64,000 nt of DNA from Streptomyces sp. NBC_00440 (GCF_036014215.1 NZ_CP107921.1:8119501-8183500); one strand, 5' to 3'. Positions 43,647 to 53,154 are shown, counted from the stretch's first letter. Program-made: numbers and translations. The notes: generated by a model not told the origin, from the sequence alone.

Positions 43647-45039
43647 GTTCACCGATTTCAGGGTTGCTGATCTGTCGCTGGCCGCGTTCGGCCGTAAGGA
43701 GATCACGCTGGCCGAGCATGAGATGCCGGGTCTGATGTCGATCCGTGCGGAGTATGCGCAGGCCCGGCCGCTGGCGGGTGCGCGGATCACCGGGTCCCTG
43801 CATATGACGGTGCAGACGGCTGTGCTGATCGAGACGCTGGTGGCTCTGGGCGCGCAGGTGCGGTGGGTCTCCTGCAATATCTTCTCCACCCAGGATCACG
43901 CGGCGGCGGCGATTGCTGCCGCGGGGATCCCGGTGTTCGCGTGGAAGGGCGAGAGCCTGGAGGAGTACTGGTGGTGCACGGAGCAGGCACTGACCTGGCC
44001 GGATGCCCCTACCGGCGGCCCGAACATGATCCTCGACGACGGCGGGGATGCCACCCTCCTGGTCCACAAGGGCGTCGAGTACCAGAAAACAGGTGAACTC
44101 CCCGAGGCGGCCAACGCGGAACTCGCCGTCGTACATGCCCTGTTGGAGCGCAGTACGCTCGACTGGACGAAGATCGCATCGGAGATCCGGGGTGTGACGG
44201 AGGAGACCACGACCGGTGTGCACCGGTTGTACGAGATGCACCGTGACGGCACGCTGCTGTTCCCGGCGATCAACGTCAATGATGCCGTCACCAAGTCGAA
44301 GTTCGACAACAAGTACGGGTGCCGACACTCGCTGATCGACGGCATCAACCGTGCCACCGATGTCCTGATCGGTGGGAAGGTCGCGGTGGTCTGCGGTTAC
44401 GGCGACGTGGGCAAGGGCTGCGCGGAGTCGCTGCGCGGTCAGGGTGCCCGGGTGATCATCACCGAGATCGACCCGATCTGTGCTTTGCAGGCGGCGATGG
44501 ACGGCTTCCAGGTCTCGACCCTGGACGACGTCGTGTCGATCGCGGACATCTTCGTGACCACGACGGGCAACAAGGACATCATCATGGCCGCCGACATGGC
44601 CAGGATGAAGCACCAGGCGATCGTGGGGAACATCGGCCACTTCGACAACGAGATCGACATGGCCGGCCTGGCCAGGATCCCCGGGGTCGTGCGGGACGAG
44701 GTCAAGCCGCAGGTCCACACCTGGACGTTCGCCGACGGCAAGGTGCTGATCGTCCTGTCGGAGGGCCGACTGCTGAACCTGGGCAACGCGACGGGTCACC
44801 CCTCGTTCGTGATGTCGAACTCGTTTGCGGACCAGACGCTGGCCCAGATCGAGCTGTTCACCAAGCCTGCCGAGTATCCGACCGACGTGTATGTGCTGCC
44901 CAAGCACCTGGACGAGAAGGTCGCCCGTCTCCACCTCGACGCCCTCGGCGTGAAGCTCACGACGCTCCGCCCGGAGCAGGCCGCCTACATCGGTGTCGAG
45001 GTCGAGGGCCCGTACAAGCCGGACCACTACCGCTACTGA
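43636..45039 (+). CDS. ahcY: Adenosylhomocysteinase (SAH hydrolase)
   Basis: A 467-residue NAD-dependent enzyme, full length: [27 protein letters not shown] N-terminus (here [19 protein letters not shown]), [17 protein letters not shown], the NAD loop [18 protein letters not shown], and the C-terminal [10 protein letters not shown]. It hydrolyses SAH to homocysteine and adenosine. AAGGAG before ATG 43636 lies inside the end of metF. It is the last gene of the SAM-cycle run; a small CGCGCC-AG-GCGCG hairpin follows near 45062. Confidence 0.96.
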   Translation: MSAEFTDFRVADLSLAAFGRKEITLAEHEMPGLMSIRAEYAQARPLAGARITGSLHMTVQTAVLIETLVALGAQVRWVSCNIFSTQDHAAAAIAAAGIPVFAWKGESLEEYWWCTEQALTWPDAPTGGPNMILDDGGDATLLVHKGVEYQKTGELPEAANAELAVVHALLERSTLDWTKIASEIRGVTEETTTGVHRLYEMHRDGTLLFPAINVNDAVTKSKFDNKYGCRHSLIDGINRATDVLIGGKVAVVCGYGDVGKGCAESLRGQGARVIITEIDPICALQAAMDGFQVSTLDDVVSIADIFVTTTGNKDIIMAADMARMKHQAIVGNIGHFDNEIDMAGLARIPGVVRDEVKPQVHTWTFADGKVLIVLSEGRLLNLGNATGHPSFVMSNSFADQTLAQIELFTKPAEYPTDVYVLPKHLDEKVARLHLDALGVKLTTLRPEQAAYIGVEVEGPYKPDHYRY

Positions 45040-45172
45040 ACGGACCGGACAGGCCGACCCTGCGCGCCAGGCGCGGGGGCGGCCGTCCAGCTCGCGAAGG
45101 TCCAGCGCCACGTCTCTGCCCATCAACCCGGCGTCCACGACGGCCTCACCTTCGCCCAGCCCGTGGGCGTGA

Positions 45173-45293
45173 GCCTGTGGTGTCAGCAACAACGTGACCC
45201 GGGCGATGGCCGTTCTGTTCGGCTCCGGGGAGTCCGGACAGAACTTCCAGCGCCCCGATGCCTTCGAGCTTCACCGGCATTGCGACATAGCTG
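45173..45293 (+). pseudogene. Possible cytochrome P450 remnant
   Basis: One frame reads AVLFGSGESGQNFQRPDAF followed by ELHRH, echoing the P450 segment FGSANRD-x(4)-PDPDRFDLxR that precedes the heme loop. A stop lies just upstream and the heme Cys is not reached. The resemblance is short and could be chance. It overlaps nothing else except the 3' end of the convergent 45295 gene. Confidence 0.25.
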
Positions 45294-45294
45294 G

Positions 45295-45918
45295 TCAGAC
45301 CGCGGTTGCCTTGCTGTCGTCCGTGGCCTCAATGCCGGCGGGTGCGGTCTGGTAGTAGACGGAGCGCCCCTGCTTGGAGCGCTCGATGACGCCACGTGCG
45401 ACGCCCTGCTCCAGTGTGTTGCGCACGACGGTCACCTGCACACCGCGCTGGGGGTGGGCCTCGGCCACACCGGCGGCGATTTCCGTGGACGACTTCGGCT
45501 CGCTCTGGCCGGCGAGGTAGGCGCCGATCAGCTCGATCCAGGACGGCCCGCCCGCACGCTGCGCGGTAGCAGCCTTTGTGGTGCGGGTCTTCCCGCGGGG
45601 CGACGGCTCTGCCGCGCTCTTCGACGAGCGCCCCGTCTTCGGGGTCTTCTTGGCTGCCGCTTCACTCTTGGGGATGCGAGCCGCGGGTACCTTGGCCGTC
45701 TTCCTGACGGACTTGCCGGTCGGCTTGGAGGAGATACCGAGAACGCCCTGCATCTCTACGAGGACCCGCCCGCTTTCCTCCAGCTGCACCAACTCGTCCT
45801 GCAGCCGGGCCAGTTCGTCACGAACCCGGTCCTGCTCACTTTGATTGGCCGCGAGGTCATCGGCGACTTTCTGCGCGTACTCGGCCTTCACACCGGTCGC
45901 TGCGTTTGCCTTCGTCAT
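45295..45918 (-). CDS. Coiled-coil / basic linker / winged-helix protein, unknown function
   Basis: The 207-residue protein starts with a predicted coiled coil (about residues 12-60, DRVRDELARLQDELVQLEES). A Lys/Ala/Ser-rich basic linker follows (about 65-115, with KKTPKTGRSSKSAA), then a C-terminal winged-helix-like domain: WIELIGAYLAGQSEPKSSTE, VVRNTLEQGVARGVIERSKQ, and GRSVYYQTAP. This suggests a DNA-binding protein with histone-H1-like tail chemistry; no specific role is assigned. GAAGAAGAGGTATTC precedes ATG 45918. The inverted repeat GAAGAA-GG-TTCTTC (45977-45990) lies upstream and may be its operator. Confidence 0.75.
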   Translation of the reverse strand: MTKANAATGVKAEYAQKVADDLAANQSEQDRVRDELARLQDELVQLEESGRVLVEMQGVLGISSKPTGKSVRKTAKVPAARIPKSEAAAKKTPKTGRSSKSAAEPSPRGKTRTTKAATAQRAGGPSWIELIGAYLAGQSEPKSSTEIAAGVAEAHPQRGVQVTVVRNTLEQGVARGVIERSKQGRSVYYQTAPAGIEATDDSKATAV

Positions 45919-46754
45919 GAATACCTCTTCTTCGTTGTGTCTGAACGGGTGTGGTGTGGATGCTACTCATACCTTCGAAGAAGGTTCTTCAGTGGTACTG
46001 GTCGAACGCAGGCGCACCCGACTGTGTTCGACCAGGTTGAACGGATTTCGAAGTGGCACCGGGAGTGCCATGGCGTGCGGGCGGTGCGGACGAACCTGCC
46101 CGCACATGTGGCAGGCACGGGCTTCACAGGTTCAGGGCGTGGCTGGTCCCAGTTGAACTGGTGTTGCAGGAAGTGGACCAGGATCGTGGCCTTGTCCGTT
46201 GTTGCCGATGACCTCCATACGGGGAGTGCACCCGTCGAGGCATTCCAGCAGATGGATCCACCGTCCAACTGCCGCCGCTTGTCCCCACTGTCCGGATTGG
46301 TCGGCCCGTAGGTGAGCGGGAAACCTGAGAGGGGACCGGTCGGGCCGAGGTTGTTGCACTTGGCGAGGATGTCGCCGTCGGCCGCTCCGGAGCGGTCCCA
46401 GCGGGCACAGCGGTCACACGGGCACAGCGAGACCGGACGCACAGGCGGCATGAAAGAGCAGGGCAGTGGGCAGGTGCACGTCCACGCATTCGCCCGCACG
46501 GTCGGGAACGACCCGGTTGCACGACGGGCGGTGGACCAGCTTGGAGCGAGCTGCACCGTGATGCATACCGACGTGTTCGCGCGGTGGACTCACAGCCGTA
46601 CCAGGGCAAGCCCGCAAAGCCGCGGGCCCCGGCAAGCACACCGCGTGCCGCCATCGTGTCGTGACACCCGGTCACCTGTGGTGCAACGACTGCCGCAGCC
46701 GACCGATCCGCCCGTGACCACCGGAACAACCGAAGAGCACGAAAGGCCCCGCCC
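45919..46754. other. Long region without a confident gene
   Basis: About 840 bp between divergent genes. A minus-strand frame around 46220-46450 has GC-rich third positions and a CPCDRC motif, and another minus frame continues it near 46140-46220; together they may be a frameshifted short gene. I do not recognise the family. The palindrome at 45977-45990 belongs to the 45918 gene promoter. Confidence 0.3.
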
Positions 46755-48146
46755 ATGAGCACAGCCGCCGCGATACCGCCGACAACCGCCGGACCCAGTC
46801 ATCACACCCGCCGCTTCCTACGGCGCCTGACCGTTGCCACAGGCGGCGGAATGTTCGTCGACGGCTTCGTCTTCGCCTCAGTGGCGTCCGCCCTCGCAGG
46901 CAGCGCGATGGCTCGCGACATCGGCGTCACCTCGACATGGAACTCACTGATCTCCTCCTCGACACTGATCGGCACGTTCTTCGGCGGTCTGCTGCTCGGC
47001 TATGTCACCGACCGGCTGGGCCGGCGCCCGATGTTCACAATCGACCTCTCGGTCTTCCTGGCGTCTGCTCTGCTGATGCTGTTCGTCACTTCCCCCTGGA
47101 TGGTTTTCGCGCTCGGACTCGTCATGGGTCTCGCCGTAGGGGCTGACTACTCGATCGGTTCTCCGCTCCTCGCCGAATTCGCACCCAGTGAGAAACGCGG
47201 CCACTACCTGGGGATCCTCGAAATCCTCTGGAACGTCGGCTACGTGGTCGCCTACCTCCTCGGCTACATCATCAACACCACATGGCCGGGAGCCTGGCAC
47301 ATCACCCTGGCCGCCAGCGCCGTCCCCGCAGTGTTCTGCCTCCTGATCCGCCACGGCCTGCCCGAATCACCACGCTGGCTGATCTCCAAAGGCCGAAGGG
47401 ACGAGGCCGTGGCCGTCATCGAGCGCGACCTCGGAACCACCCTGGACAGCGAGGACTTCAACTCCGAAGAGATCGAACAGACGCGCTACCGCGAGTTGTT
47501 CTCAGCCGCATACCTGCGCCGCACCGTGTTCGTATGCACCTTCTGGATCTGCATCGTGCTGCCCTACTTCGCACTTACGTTCTTCCAGCCGACCGTCCTG
47601 CGCGCCATCGGCCTGGGCGGCAACGCCCTGGCCGGCGCGCTGATCGGGACCATCGTCGCCCTGACAGGCGCGGCCACCGGCTGGTGGCTCGTCGACCGCG
47701 TCGGCCGCCGCACGATCCTTGTCTGGCCGATGTTCGGCTGCGCACTCGCCCTGTTCCTGGTGAGCCTGGGCCATGTGCTCCCGGTGTGGCTGGCCACCGT
47801 GTGCTTCTTCGGCTACCTGTTCTCGTACGGGATCATGAGCATCCTCCCCGGCATCTACCCCGACGAGGTCTTCCCCACCTCGATCCGCACCTCCGGAGTC
47901 GGCCTGGCCTCCGCCGCCAGCCGCATCGGCGCGGCGATCGGCACATTCCTGCTCCCGGTGTCCCTGGATCACCTCGGCCTGAGCTGGTCCATGATCTTCA
48001 TGGCGGCGGTCTCGCTCATCGGCGGCATCACGGCTCTGATGTGGGCACCGGAAACGAACGGCCTCCAACTCACCGCCACAGGACATCGTGAGGCAGACAC
48101 GGGCGGCTGGTGGTCGACCAAACCGGTCCTGGTACAGGACAGCTGA
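46755..48146 (+). CDS. MFS transporter, sugar-porter-like
   Basis: A 463-residue carrier: GGGMFVDGFVFASVASALAG opens TM1, YVTDRLGRRPMFTIDL is motif A, LPESPRWLISKGRRDEA is the post-TM6 sugar-porter motif, and WWLVDRVGRRTILVW is the second-half copy. PF00083-type proteins of this kind carry sugars, aromatic acids or organic acids with protons; the cargo is not identified. GAAAGG lies 9 bases before ATG 46755. The first 18 residues are hydrophilic. It has no adjacent catabolic genes; a damaged IS region follows. Confidence 0.88.
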   Translation: MSTAAAIPPTTAGPSHHTRRFLRRLTVATGGGMFVDGFVFASVASALAGSAMARDIGVTSTWNSLISSSTLIGTFFGGLLLGYVTDRLGRRPMFTIDLSVFLASALLMLFVTSPWMVFALGLVMGLAVGADYSIGSPLLAEFAPSEKRGHYLGILEILWNVGYVVAYLLGYIINTTWPGAWHITLAASAVPAVFCLLIRHGLPESPRWLISKGRRDEAVAVIERDLGTTLDSEDFNSEEIEQTRYRELFSAAYLRRTVFVCTFWICIVLPYFALTFFQPTVLRAIGLGGNALAGALIGTIVALTGAATGWWLVDRVGRRTILVWPMFGCALALFLVSLGHVLPVWLATVCFFGYLFSYGIMSILPGIYPDEVFPTSIRTSGVGLASAASRIGAAIGTFLLPVSLDHLGLSWSMIFMAAVSLIGGITALMWAPETNGLQLTATGHREADTGGWWSTKPVLVQDS

Positions 48147-48397
48147 ACACACCCTTACCGAGGCCGCCCGGAACACCCCCTGCTCCTCAAACCGCGATGA
48201 AGACACTCGTGTCGCGGCCGATCGGTACAGGGAGGTGTGATGCACGGAGATCTGGTGCGGTCCCAGCAGAACGAGGCGGGGCCGCACTCCGGCCTCTGTC
48301 ACCCAGGGACCGCAATGCCGGTGACGGTACGGCGCCCCGGCCGCGACGGCCGCCGACACTGCGCTTCCCCTGGCCAGCCATTGGGTGCGCCGGCAGC

Positions 48398-48856
48398 TCA
48401 ACGGGGCCTAAGCGCTGTCCCGTAATCCCACGAGGCTGAGGGTCGTGCCGTGTCCGGGTCGGCGCCGATGGCACCGGCCGAGCGAAGCGAACGCCCGAGG
48501 TCTCCGGTGAGGATGCGGGGGTGGCGCCGCCACCACCACAGGTCGGGGCCGGGCAGCCTGTGGAAGTGTTCGAGTGCCTGGCCGTCGTCGTCGATGGTCG
48601 AGGCCTTGTACCGCGCGTCCAAGGCTTTGATCCGCGGGGTCCAGAGCTGGACGACGTGTTCGTCCAGCAGGAGCCACGCCTCGTGCAGCCAGTTTCGGCA
48701 GTAGAGGTCGTTGGTGTACTCGTAGATGTCGTCGCCGTAGCCGTGCTCGATGGCGCTCACCAGGGCGGCCCATGCGTTCACCCTTTCAGCGACCGTGAAC
48801 GGCGTCCTCCAGCCGCGCTGGTGCAGCAGCTCTCCCACCTCGGTTTCAGTAGCCAC
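48398..48856 (-). CDS. Hypothetical protein, 3' end formed by an IS end
   Basis: A 152-residue soluble protein: LLHQRGWRTPFTVAERVNAW, then YGDDIYEYTNDLYCRNWLHE, LWTPRIKALDARYKASTIDD, and HRLPGPDLWWWRRHPRIL. It is rich in Trp and His; I do not recognise a named family. Its last codons (WDYGTALRPR) are read from the IS-end sequence at 48412-48426, so the native C-terminus has probably been replaced. The GTG start at 48856 has a weak ribosome site. It lies between that IS end and a transposase remnant, in the same place as the passenger gene in the 29001 element. Confidence 0.65.
   Translation of the reverse strand: MATETEVGELLHQRGWRTPFTVAERVNAWAALVSAIEHGYGDDIYEYTNDLYCRNWLHEAWLLLDEHVVQLWTPRIKALDARYKASTIDDDGQALEHFHRLPGPDLWWWRRHPRILTGDLGRSLRSAGAIGADPDTARPSASWDYGTALRPR
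48412..48426 (+). repeat. IS end (fourth copy)
   Basis: GCGCTGTCCCGTAAT, flanked outside by CTAA, matches the left end of the passenger IS (GGACTGTCCCGTAA at 29001). The transposase remnant at 48956 lies 544 bp to the right; in the first element the distance is 535 bp. Confidence 0.65.
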
Positions 48857-48955
48857 GGGCGTGAGGCTCTCATGCCGGATCCGTCCGGGCGACCGAGATG
48901 TGTCCCGTCAGAGGCCGGCGGCCCCGCACCATGATCAAGATGAGACGATCTCGCC

Positions 48956-49030
48956 GTGGCCGGAGTGATCACGGCGTCGGAGCCGACCGGGCCCTCCTGG
49001 TCGCGGCCTACTGACGCACGAACCTGACTG
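48956..49030 (+). pseudogene. IS5-family transposase remnant
   Basis: GTGGCCGGAGTGATCACGGC reproduces the start of the transposase at 29536 (MAGVITA). After about 38 bp it jumps to LVAAY-stop-RTNLT, which matches LVAAYWRTNLT of that copy with TGG changed to TGA. Most of the gene is deleted. It is a decayed second copy of the same IS. Confidence 0.75.
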
Positions 49031-49375
49031 GCCGCGGTGACCACGGTCCAGATCCCCGCCGTAGTTCGCGATGCATGCATCTGTTTTCCGATCGCCGTTG
49101 GCCGGCGCCGGCTCGTGGAGCACATCGGTTCCAAGGGCTTCGCCGAGCTGGAGTCGGCCGGGATGAACGGCACGTACCTCGCTGATCTTCTCTGCACCAA
49201 GTCGGCCCTTCGCTGTTGCCGGACGAACGCTTGCCCTGGCAGGAGTTGGAGTGCCGGGCCGCTACCTGTTCAACATCAAAGCCAGCGGCCCCGAACAGGG
49301 TCTGAGCCCCTTCCGGGACCCGGACGCCGTCGAAGAAGGCGAAGACCGGCGGTCGGCACACCATATCTTCGGAGC
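49031..49375. other. Intergenic debris after the IS remnant
   Basis: About 345 bp, open in several frames (for example GRRRLVEHIGSKGFAELE on the plus strand) but without ribosome sites or recognised homology. It may be disrupted coding DNA. Confidence 0.25.
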
Positions 49376-49915
49376 TCAAGCGGGCGGCGTGACCGGGGGC
49401 CGCAGGCCGAACCACTGCTCGGCGTCCCAGGCATGGAACCGCTCCACCTCGGTGAATCCCAGCTTTGCCGCGAGGCGCATCGAGCCGACGTTGGCGGTCT
49501 GGGTGGCGAGCACCACCGGCTCGCCGGGAAGGACGCCGTCGAGCCAGTCGAGCGCCGCCGCGCACGCCTCGGCGGCGTACCCGAATCCCCACGCCCGCGG
49601 TAGGAACATGTAGCCCAGATCGGCCTTTCCCGCCGCAGCCGGGCGATGGTGCCCCGGTGCTCTCCTGAGCAGGATCTGCCCGATCATCGCCCCGTCGAGT
49701 TCCACGACGAAACTCCCGGGCCACCGCTCGGGTATTTCGGGCAGTTCGCGCTCCAGCTCGTCATACCGCCGGGGGCCGCCGAGGTAGGTGTGCACCTCTG
49801 GCGATGCCAGCAGTTCGATGAACGACGCACGGTCCCGGGCCTCGGACTCGCGGAGCACGAGCCGCTCGGTCTTGATCGGGGCAGGCGGCCAGGTGACGGA
49901 TTTGAGTTCAGTCAT
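49376..49915 (-). CDS. GNAT-family N-acetyltransferase
   Basis: A 179-residue RimL-like acetyltransferase: IKTERLVLRESEARDRASFI (substrate-binding N-lobe), GAMIGQILLRRAPGHHRPAA, DLGYMFLPRAWGFGYAAEAC (acetyl-CoA loop), and TANVGSMRLAAKLGFTEVER (motif B). Members acetylate ribosomal or small-molecule amines. ATG 49915 is chosen from the family N-terminus; an open extension upstream to 50485 is low in family-like sequence. It stands alone, beside IS debris. Confidence 0.87.
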   Translation of the reverse strand: MTELKSVTWPPAPIKTERLVLRESEARDRASFIELLASPEVHTYLGGPRRYDELERELPEIPERWPGSFVVELDGAMIGQILLRRAPGHHRPAAAGKADLGYMFLPRAWGFGYAAEACAAALDWLDGVLPGEPVVLATQTANVGSMRLAAKLGFTEVERFHAWDAEQWFGLRPPVTPPA

Positions 49916-50318
49916 GGCGGGCAATCTATCGCCAGCCCGCAAACGCGTGCGGTTCTCTTCCTCAGGCAGCCCATCCGTGGGTGGGGTAGGGCGAGCTTCG
50001 GCTCTGCTTGGGGGTTCTTGATTTCGGGTTTCGTGACTGCTCAGGGGGCCGTTATGTCCATTTCTGGATGATCTGGTGTCACCCGTCCGTGGGTGCCGAG
50101 TCGTTCGGGGCCGATTCGCATGTCGTGTGAATGATGGGGTCGGGGCATGGGAACCGCGGCGGGCGCTACGTCTTCGGATCCGGCGCTGCGGTCGACAAGC
50201 TACTCGGCTCCTCCCAGGAGTAGTTGGAGACCGCCCAAGGCCGAACGAGGCCGTGGCCGGGTCGTGTCCTGTGGTTCCAGGATGAGATGACCCCGAACCC
50301 GATGAAGTCGAGCGGCGG
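49916..50318. other. Intergenic region without a recognised gene
   Basis: About 400 bp between the GNAT gene and anmK, both on the minus strand. No frame has both a ribosome site and family-like content; no strong hairpin was found. Confidence 0.25.
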
Positions 50319-51494
50319 TCAGTGGGTGGTGTGGGTGATGCGCAGCAGGTGAGGCGCTTGTGCGGCTGGTTCGGGCAGTCGCAGCGGCTGTCGGCCGGGG
50401 GTGATGCTGCCCAGCAGCGTCGCCCGGCTGGCGCCGGTGCCCGAGGGGAGGGTGCCGGGCAGACCGTTGGCTGTGAGGAAGCCAAGTACGGCGAAGGCCA
50501 GGGCCTCCTTGGCGTCGGACGGAAGGCCCAGGTCGTCGCTGAGCCGTACCGGAACGCCGGACAGTTCCTCGGCGATCATGCGCATCAGTACCGGGTTGCG
50601 GGTACCGCCGCCGGAGACGACGAGGCCGGTGACCTTGTAGGCGCGGCAGGGCTCGGCCACCGTGACGGCGGTGAGCTTCGTCAGGGTGGCCAGCACGTCG
50701 TCGGCGGGTGTGGGCACCGCGTCCAGGGCCCGCTGCAGGTAGGGGAGGTGGAAGTGTTCCTTGCCGGTGCTCTTCGGGGCGGGCCTGCGGTAGTAGGGGT
50801 CGTCCAGGAGCACGCGGAGCAGTTCGGGGCTGGTCCGGCCGGCGGCGGCCCTGCGTCCGTCTTCGTCAAAGGCGGCGGCGCCGTCGGTGAAGAGTCGCAC
50901 GGCTGCGTCCAGCAGTGCGTTGGCGGGCCCGGTGTCGAAGGCCAGCGGCTCGGCGCCGGGTACGAGGACGGTGACGTTGGCGATGCCGCCGAGGTTCAGC
51001 GCTGCGGGTGTGCCGGGCAGGGCGCGCAGCAGCAGTGTGTCGGTCATGCCCACCAGAGGGGCTCCTTGACCACCCGCGGCCACGTCCCTGCTGCGGAGGT
51101 CGGAGACGACCGGGAGCCCAGTGGCCTCGGCGATCCAGGCGGGCTGGCCGAGTTGGAGTGTGCCGCGGACGGCGCCGTCCTCGACCCAGTGGTGCATGGT
51201 CTGGCCGTGCGAGACCACGAGGTCCGCGGCGCCGTCGCACAGCTCTCCCAGAGCACGCCCGGCCGCGTCGGCGAAGGCTCGGCCGATGCCGGTGTCCAGG
51301 GCGCAGATGGTCTGCGTGGTCGTCGCAGCCGGCGGCAGGGTGGCGGCGATCAGGTCCCGCAGGTCGTCCGGGTAGGGGACGGAGAAGTGGCCCAGCGGAC
51401 GTAGGAGCAGGGTATCGCCGTCCAGACGGAGGTCGGCGGCGGCAGCCTCGATGGCGTCGTACGAGGTGCCTGACATCAAGCCGATCACACGCAT
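50319..51494 (-). CDS. anmK: Anhydro-N-acetylmuramic acid kinase
   Basis: The 391-residue enzyme begins MRVIGLMSGTSYDAIEAAAA (ATP-binding loop of AnmK). It contains ADLVVSHGQTMHHW, AALNLGGIANVTVL, and FDTGPANALLDAAVRLF with the catalytic Asp region. AnmK cleaves and phosphorylates 1,6-anhydroMurNAc to MurNAc-6-phosphate in cell-wall recycling. AGGAGAAGCC precedes ATG 51494. It follows the sodium symporter by about 100 bp in the same direction, and the etherase gene murQ, the next pathway step, is not in the window. Confidence 0.95.
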   Translation of the reverse strand: MRVIGLMSGTSYDAIEAAAADLRLDGDTLLLRPLGHFSVPYPDDLRDLIAATLPPAATTTQTICALDTGIGRAFADAAGRALGELCDGAADLVVSHGQTMHHWVEDGAVRGTLQLGQPAWIAEATGLPVVSDLRSRDVAAGGQGAPLVGMTDTLLLRALPGTPAALNLGGIANVTVLVPGAEPLAFDTGPANALLDAAVRLFTDGAAAFDEDGRRAAAGRTSPELLRVLLDDPYYRRPAPKSTGKEHFHLPYLQRALDAVPTPADDVLATLTKLTAVTVAEPCRAYKVTGLVVSGGGTRNPVLMRMIAEELSGVPVRLSDDLGLPSDAKEALAFAVLGFLTANGLPGTLPSGTGASRATLLGSITPGRQPLRLPEPAAQAPHLLRITHTTH

Positions 51495-51597
51495 GGCTTC
51501 TCCTGGTCTGCGGTCCGCCACTCGGGCGGGATGAGCTGCAGTTGGGGCATGGTTGTTCCAAGGGGCTGTTGGACGCGTAGGGCAGGTAGGTGCTCCG

Positions 51598-53154
51598 TCA
51601 TTCCCTGGCCGCGGGGGCCTCGACGCGGTCGGTACGGGGCTCTGGAGCGTCCGCGCCGGTCTCGGGGGAGCGGTGGAACAGGCTCATGACAGCGCCGACG
51701 GCCAGCGTGACCACCACGCCCGCCGGCACCAGCCATTGGGCGGCGAGTGCTGTCGGGACGGTGGCTCCGGCCACGGTGACGTCGATCTTCACACCGCGCA
51801 CGAGGTACGTCATCACGCCGATCGTCACCAGGAATGCCACGACGGAGTCGGTCTCGTTAGCCCGCCGGACAATCCGGCCGAGCAGGAACGCACCGAGCAG
51901 CGCGCCGTAGGTGTAGCCGGCGATCGTCAGGCCGGTGAGGTAGACGTTGCCCGTGCTGGTGCTGAAGGCGCAGGCGAAGACCGCCATCAGCGCCGCCCAT
52001 ACCAGTGTCATCACCCGGGCGAGCTTGAGCAGGAACTCCTCGGAGGGAGTGCTGCGGAAGAAGCTGTGGATGATGTCGGCGACTGTTGAGTTCGACATGG
52101 AGTTCAGCGCCGCGGACAGCGAGCCCATGGCTGCGCCGATGATGCCGGCCACGAGCAGACCGGAGATCACCACGGGCAGTCCGTGCAGGATGAAGCTCGG
52201 GTAGAGGTTGTCGGAGCTGCTCAGGCCGAGCTCCTGGAAGCTCTTGCCCTTGTTGTAGGACCACAGCAGAGCGCCGACGAGAGAGAAGGCGGCGAACTGG
52301 ACGGTGACGAAGACACCGGAGGCGATCATGGCTTTCTGGCCGTCGCGCAGCGAGCGGGTAGCCAGGATGCGTTGAACGATCAGTTGGTCGGAGCCGTGGC
52401 TGGCCATCGCGAAGATGGCGCCGCCGATGATCGCGGTCGGCAGGGCGAACGGGCTCGTGAGGATGTGTGCCAGGTCGAAGTTGGTGTCAATGAGCTTGAA
52501 GTGGCCCGTGTGCAGGGCGCGTGAGAAGCCGTCGCCCCCGACGTGTGCGGACAGCACGGCGATGGCGAGGATGGCGCCGCCCAGGTACAGGCCCATCTGG
52601 ATGGTGTCGGTCCAGATGACCGCCTTGATGCCGCCGAGGTAGGTGTAGACGACGGTGATCACCGTGAGCACGATGATGATGGTGCGGAAGCCCGTGTGCA
52701 TACCGAGTTCGTCGAGCAGCAGTTTGATCGGGATCGCGGAGGCGAAGAGCCGGACGCCCTCGGCGAGGAGCCGGGTGAAGACGAAGGTCACCGAGGCGAG
52801 GCCCTGCAGTTTCAGTCCGAAGCGGCTTCCCAGGTACTGGTAGGCGCTGACGAAGCCGCCCCGTTTGTACAGGGGGATCAGCACCGTGGCCACGACAACC
52901 CGGCCGATCACGTAGCCGAGGGCCAGTTCGACGTTGCCGAAGCCCTGTCCGCTGTACGCGCCGCCGGGCACGCTGATGACGGTGAGCACGCTGGTCTCGG
53001 TGGCCACCACGGAGAACGAAACGGTCCACCACGGCATATGGCTGTCGCCGACGAAGTAGTCCTTCGCCGTTCTCTGCCGACCTGCCAGGCGCAGTCCGAT
53101 CACGGAGATCGCCACCAGGTAGATGACGATCACCACGAGGTCGAGTTGGCGCAC
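51598..53154 (-). CDS. Sodium:solute symporter (SSS family)
   Basis: A 518-residue membrane protein with about 13 helices: QLDLVVIVIYLVAISVIGLR opens TM1, SFSVVATETSVLTVISVPGG is the SSS TM2-TM3 sodium/substrate region, and YTYLGGIKAVIWTDTIQM is a family signature. SSS members import sugars, sialic acid, amino acids or nucleosides. Pairing with anmK suggests uptake of a muropeptide sugar such as anhydroMurNAc or MurNAc (inference). GTG 53154 is preferred to 53160 because AGGA lies 6 bases before it. It diverges from the broken RpiR gene. Confidence 0.9.
   Translation of the reverse strand: MRQLDLVVIVIYLVAISVIGLRLAGRQRTAKDYFVGDSHMPWWTVSFSVVATETSVLTVISVPGGAYSGQGFGNVELALGYVIGRVVVATVLIPLYKRGGFVSAYQYLGSRFGLKLQGLASVTFVFTRLLAEGVRLFASAIPIKLLLDELGMHTGFRTIIIVLTVITVVYTYLGGIKAVIWTDTIQMGLYLGGAILAIAVLSAHVGGDGFSRALHTGHFKLIDTNFDLAHILTSPFALPTAIIGGAIFAMASHGSDQLIVQRILATRSLRDGQKAMIASGVFVTVQFAAFSLVGALLWSYNKGKSFQELGLSSSDNLYPSFILHGLPVVISGLLVAGIIGAAMGSLSAALNSMSNSTVADIIHSFFRSTPSEEFLLKLARVMTLVWAALMAVFACAFSTSTGNVYLTGLTIAGYTYGALLGAFLLGRIVRRANETDSVVAFLVTIGVMTYLVRGVKIDVTVAGATVPTALAAQWLVPAGVVVTLAVGAVMSLFHRSPETGADAPEPRTDRVEAPAARE

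Noticed and set aside
43576..45192. Long minus-strand frame opposite ahcY
   Set aside because: Mirror of ahcY codon bias; no recognisable domain.
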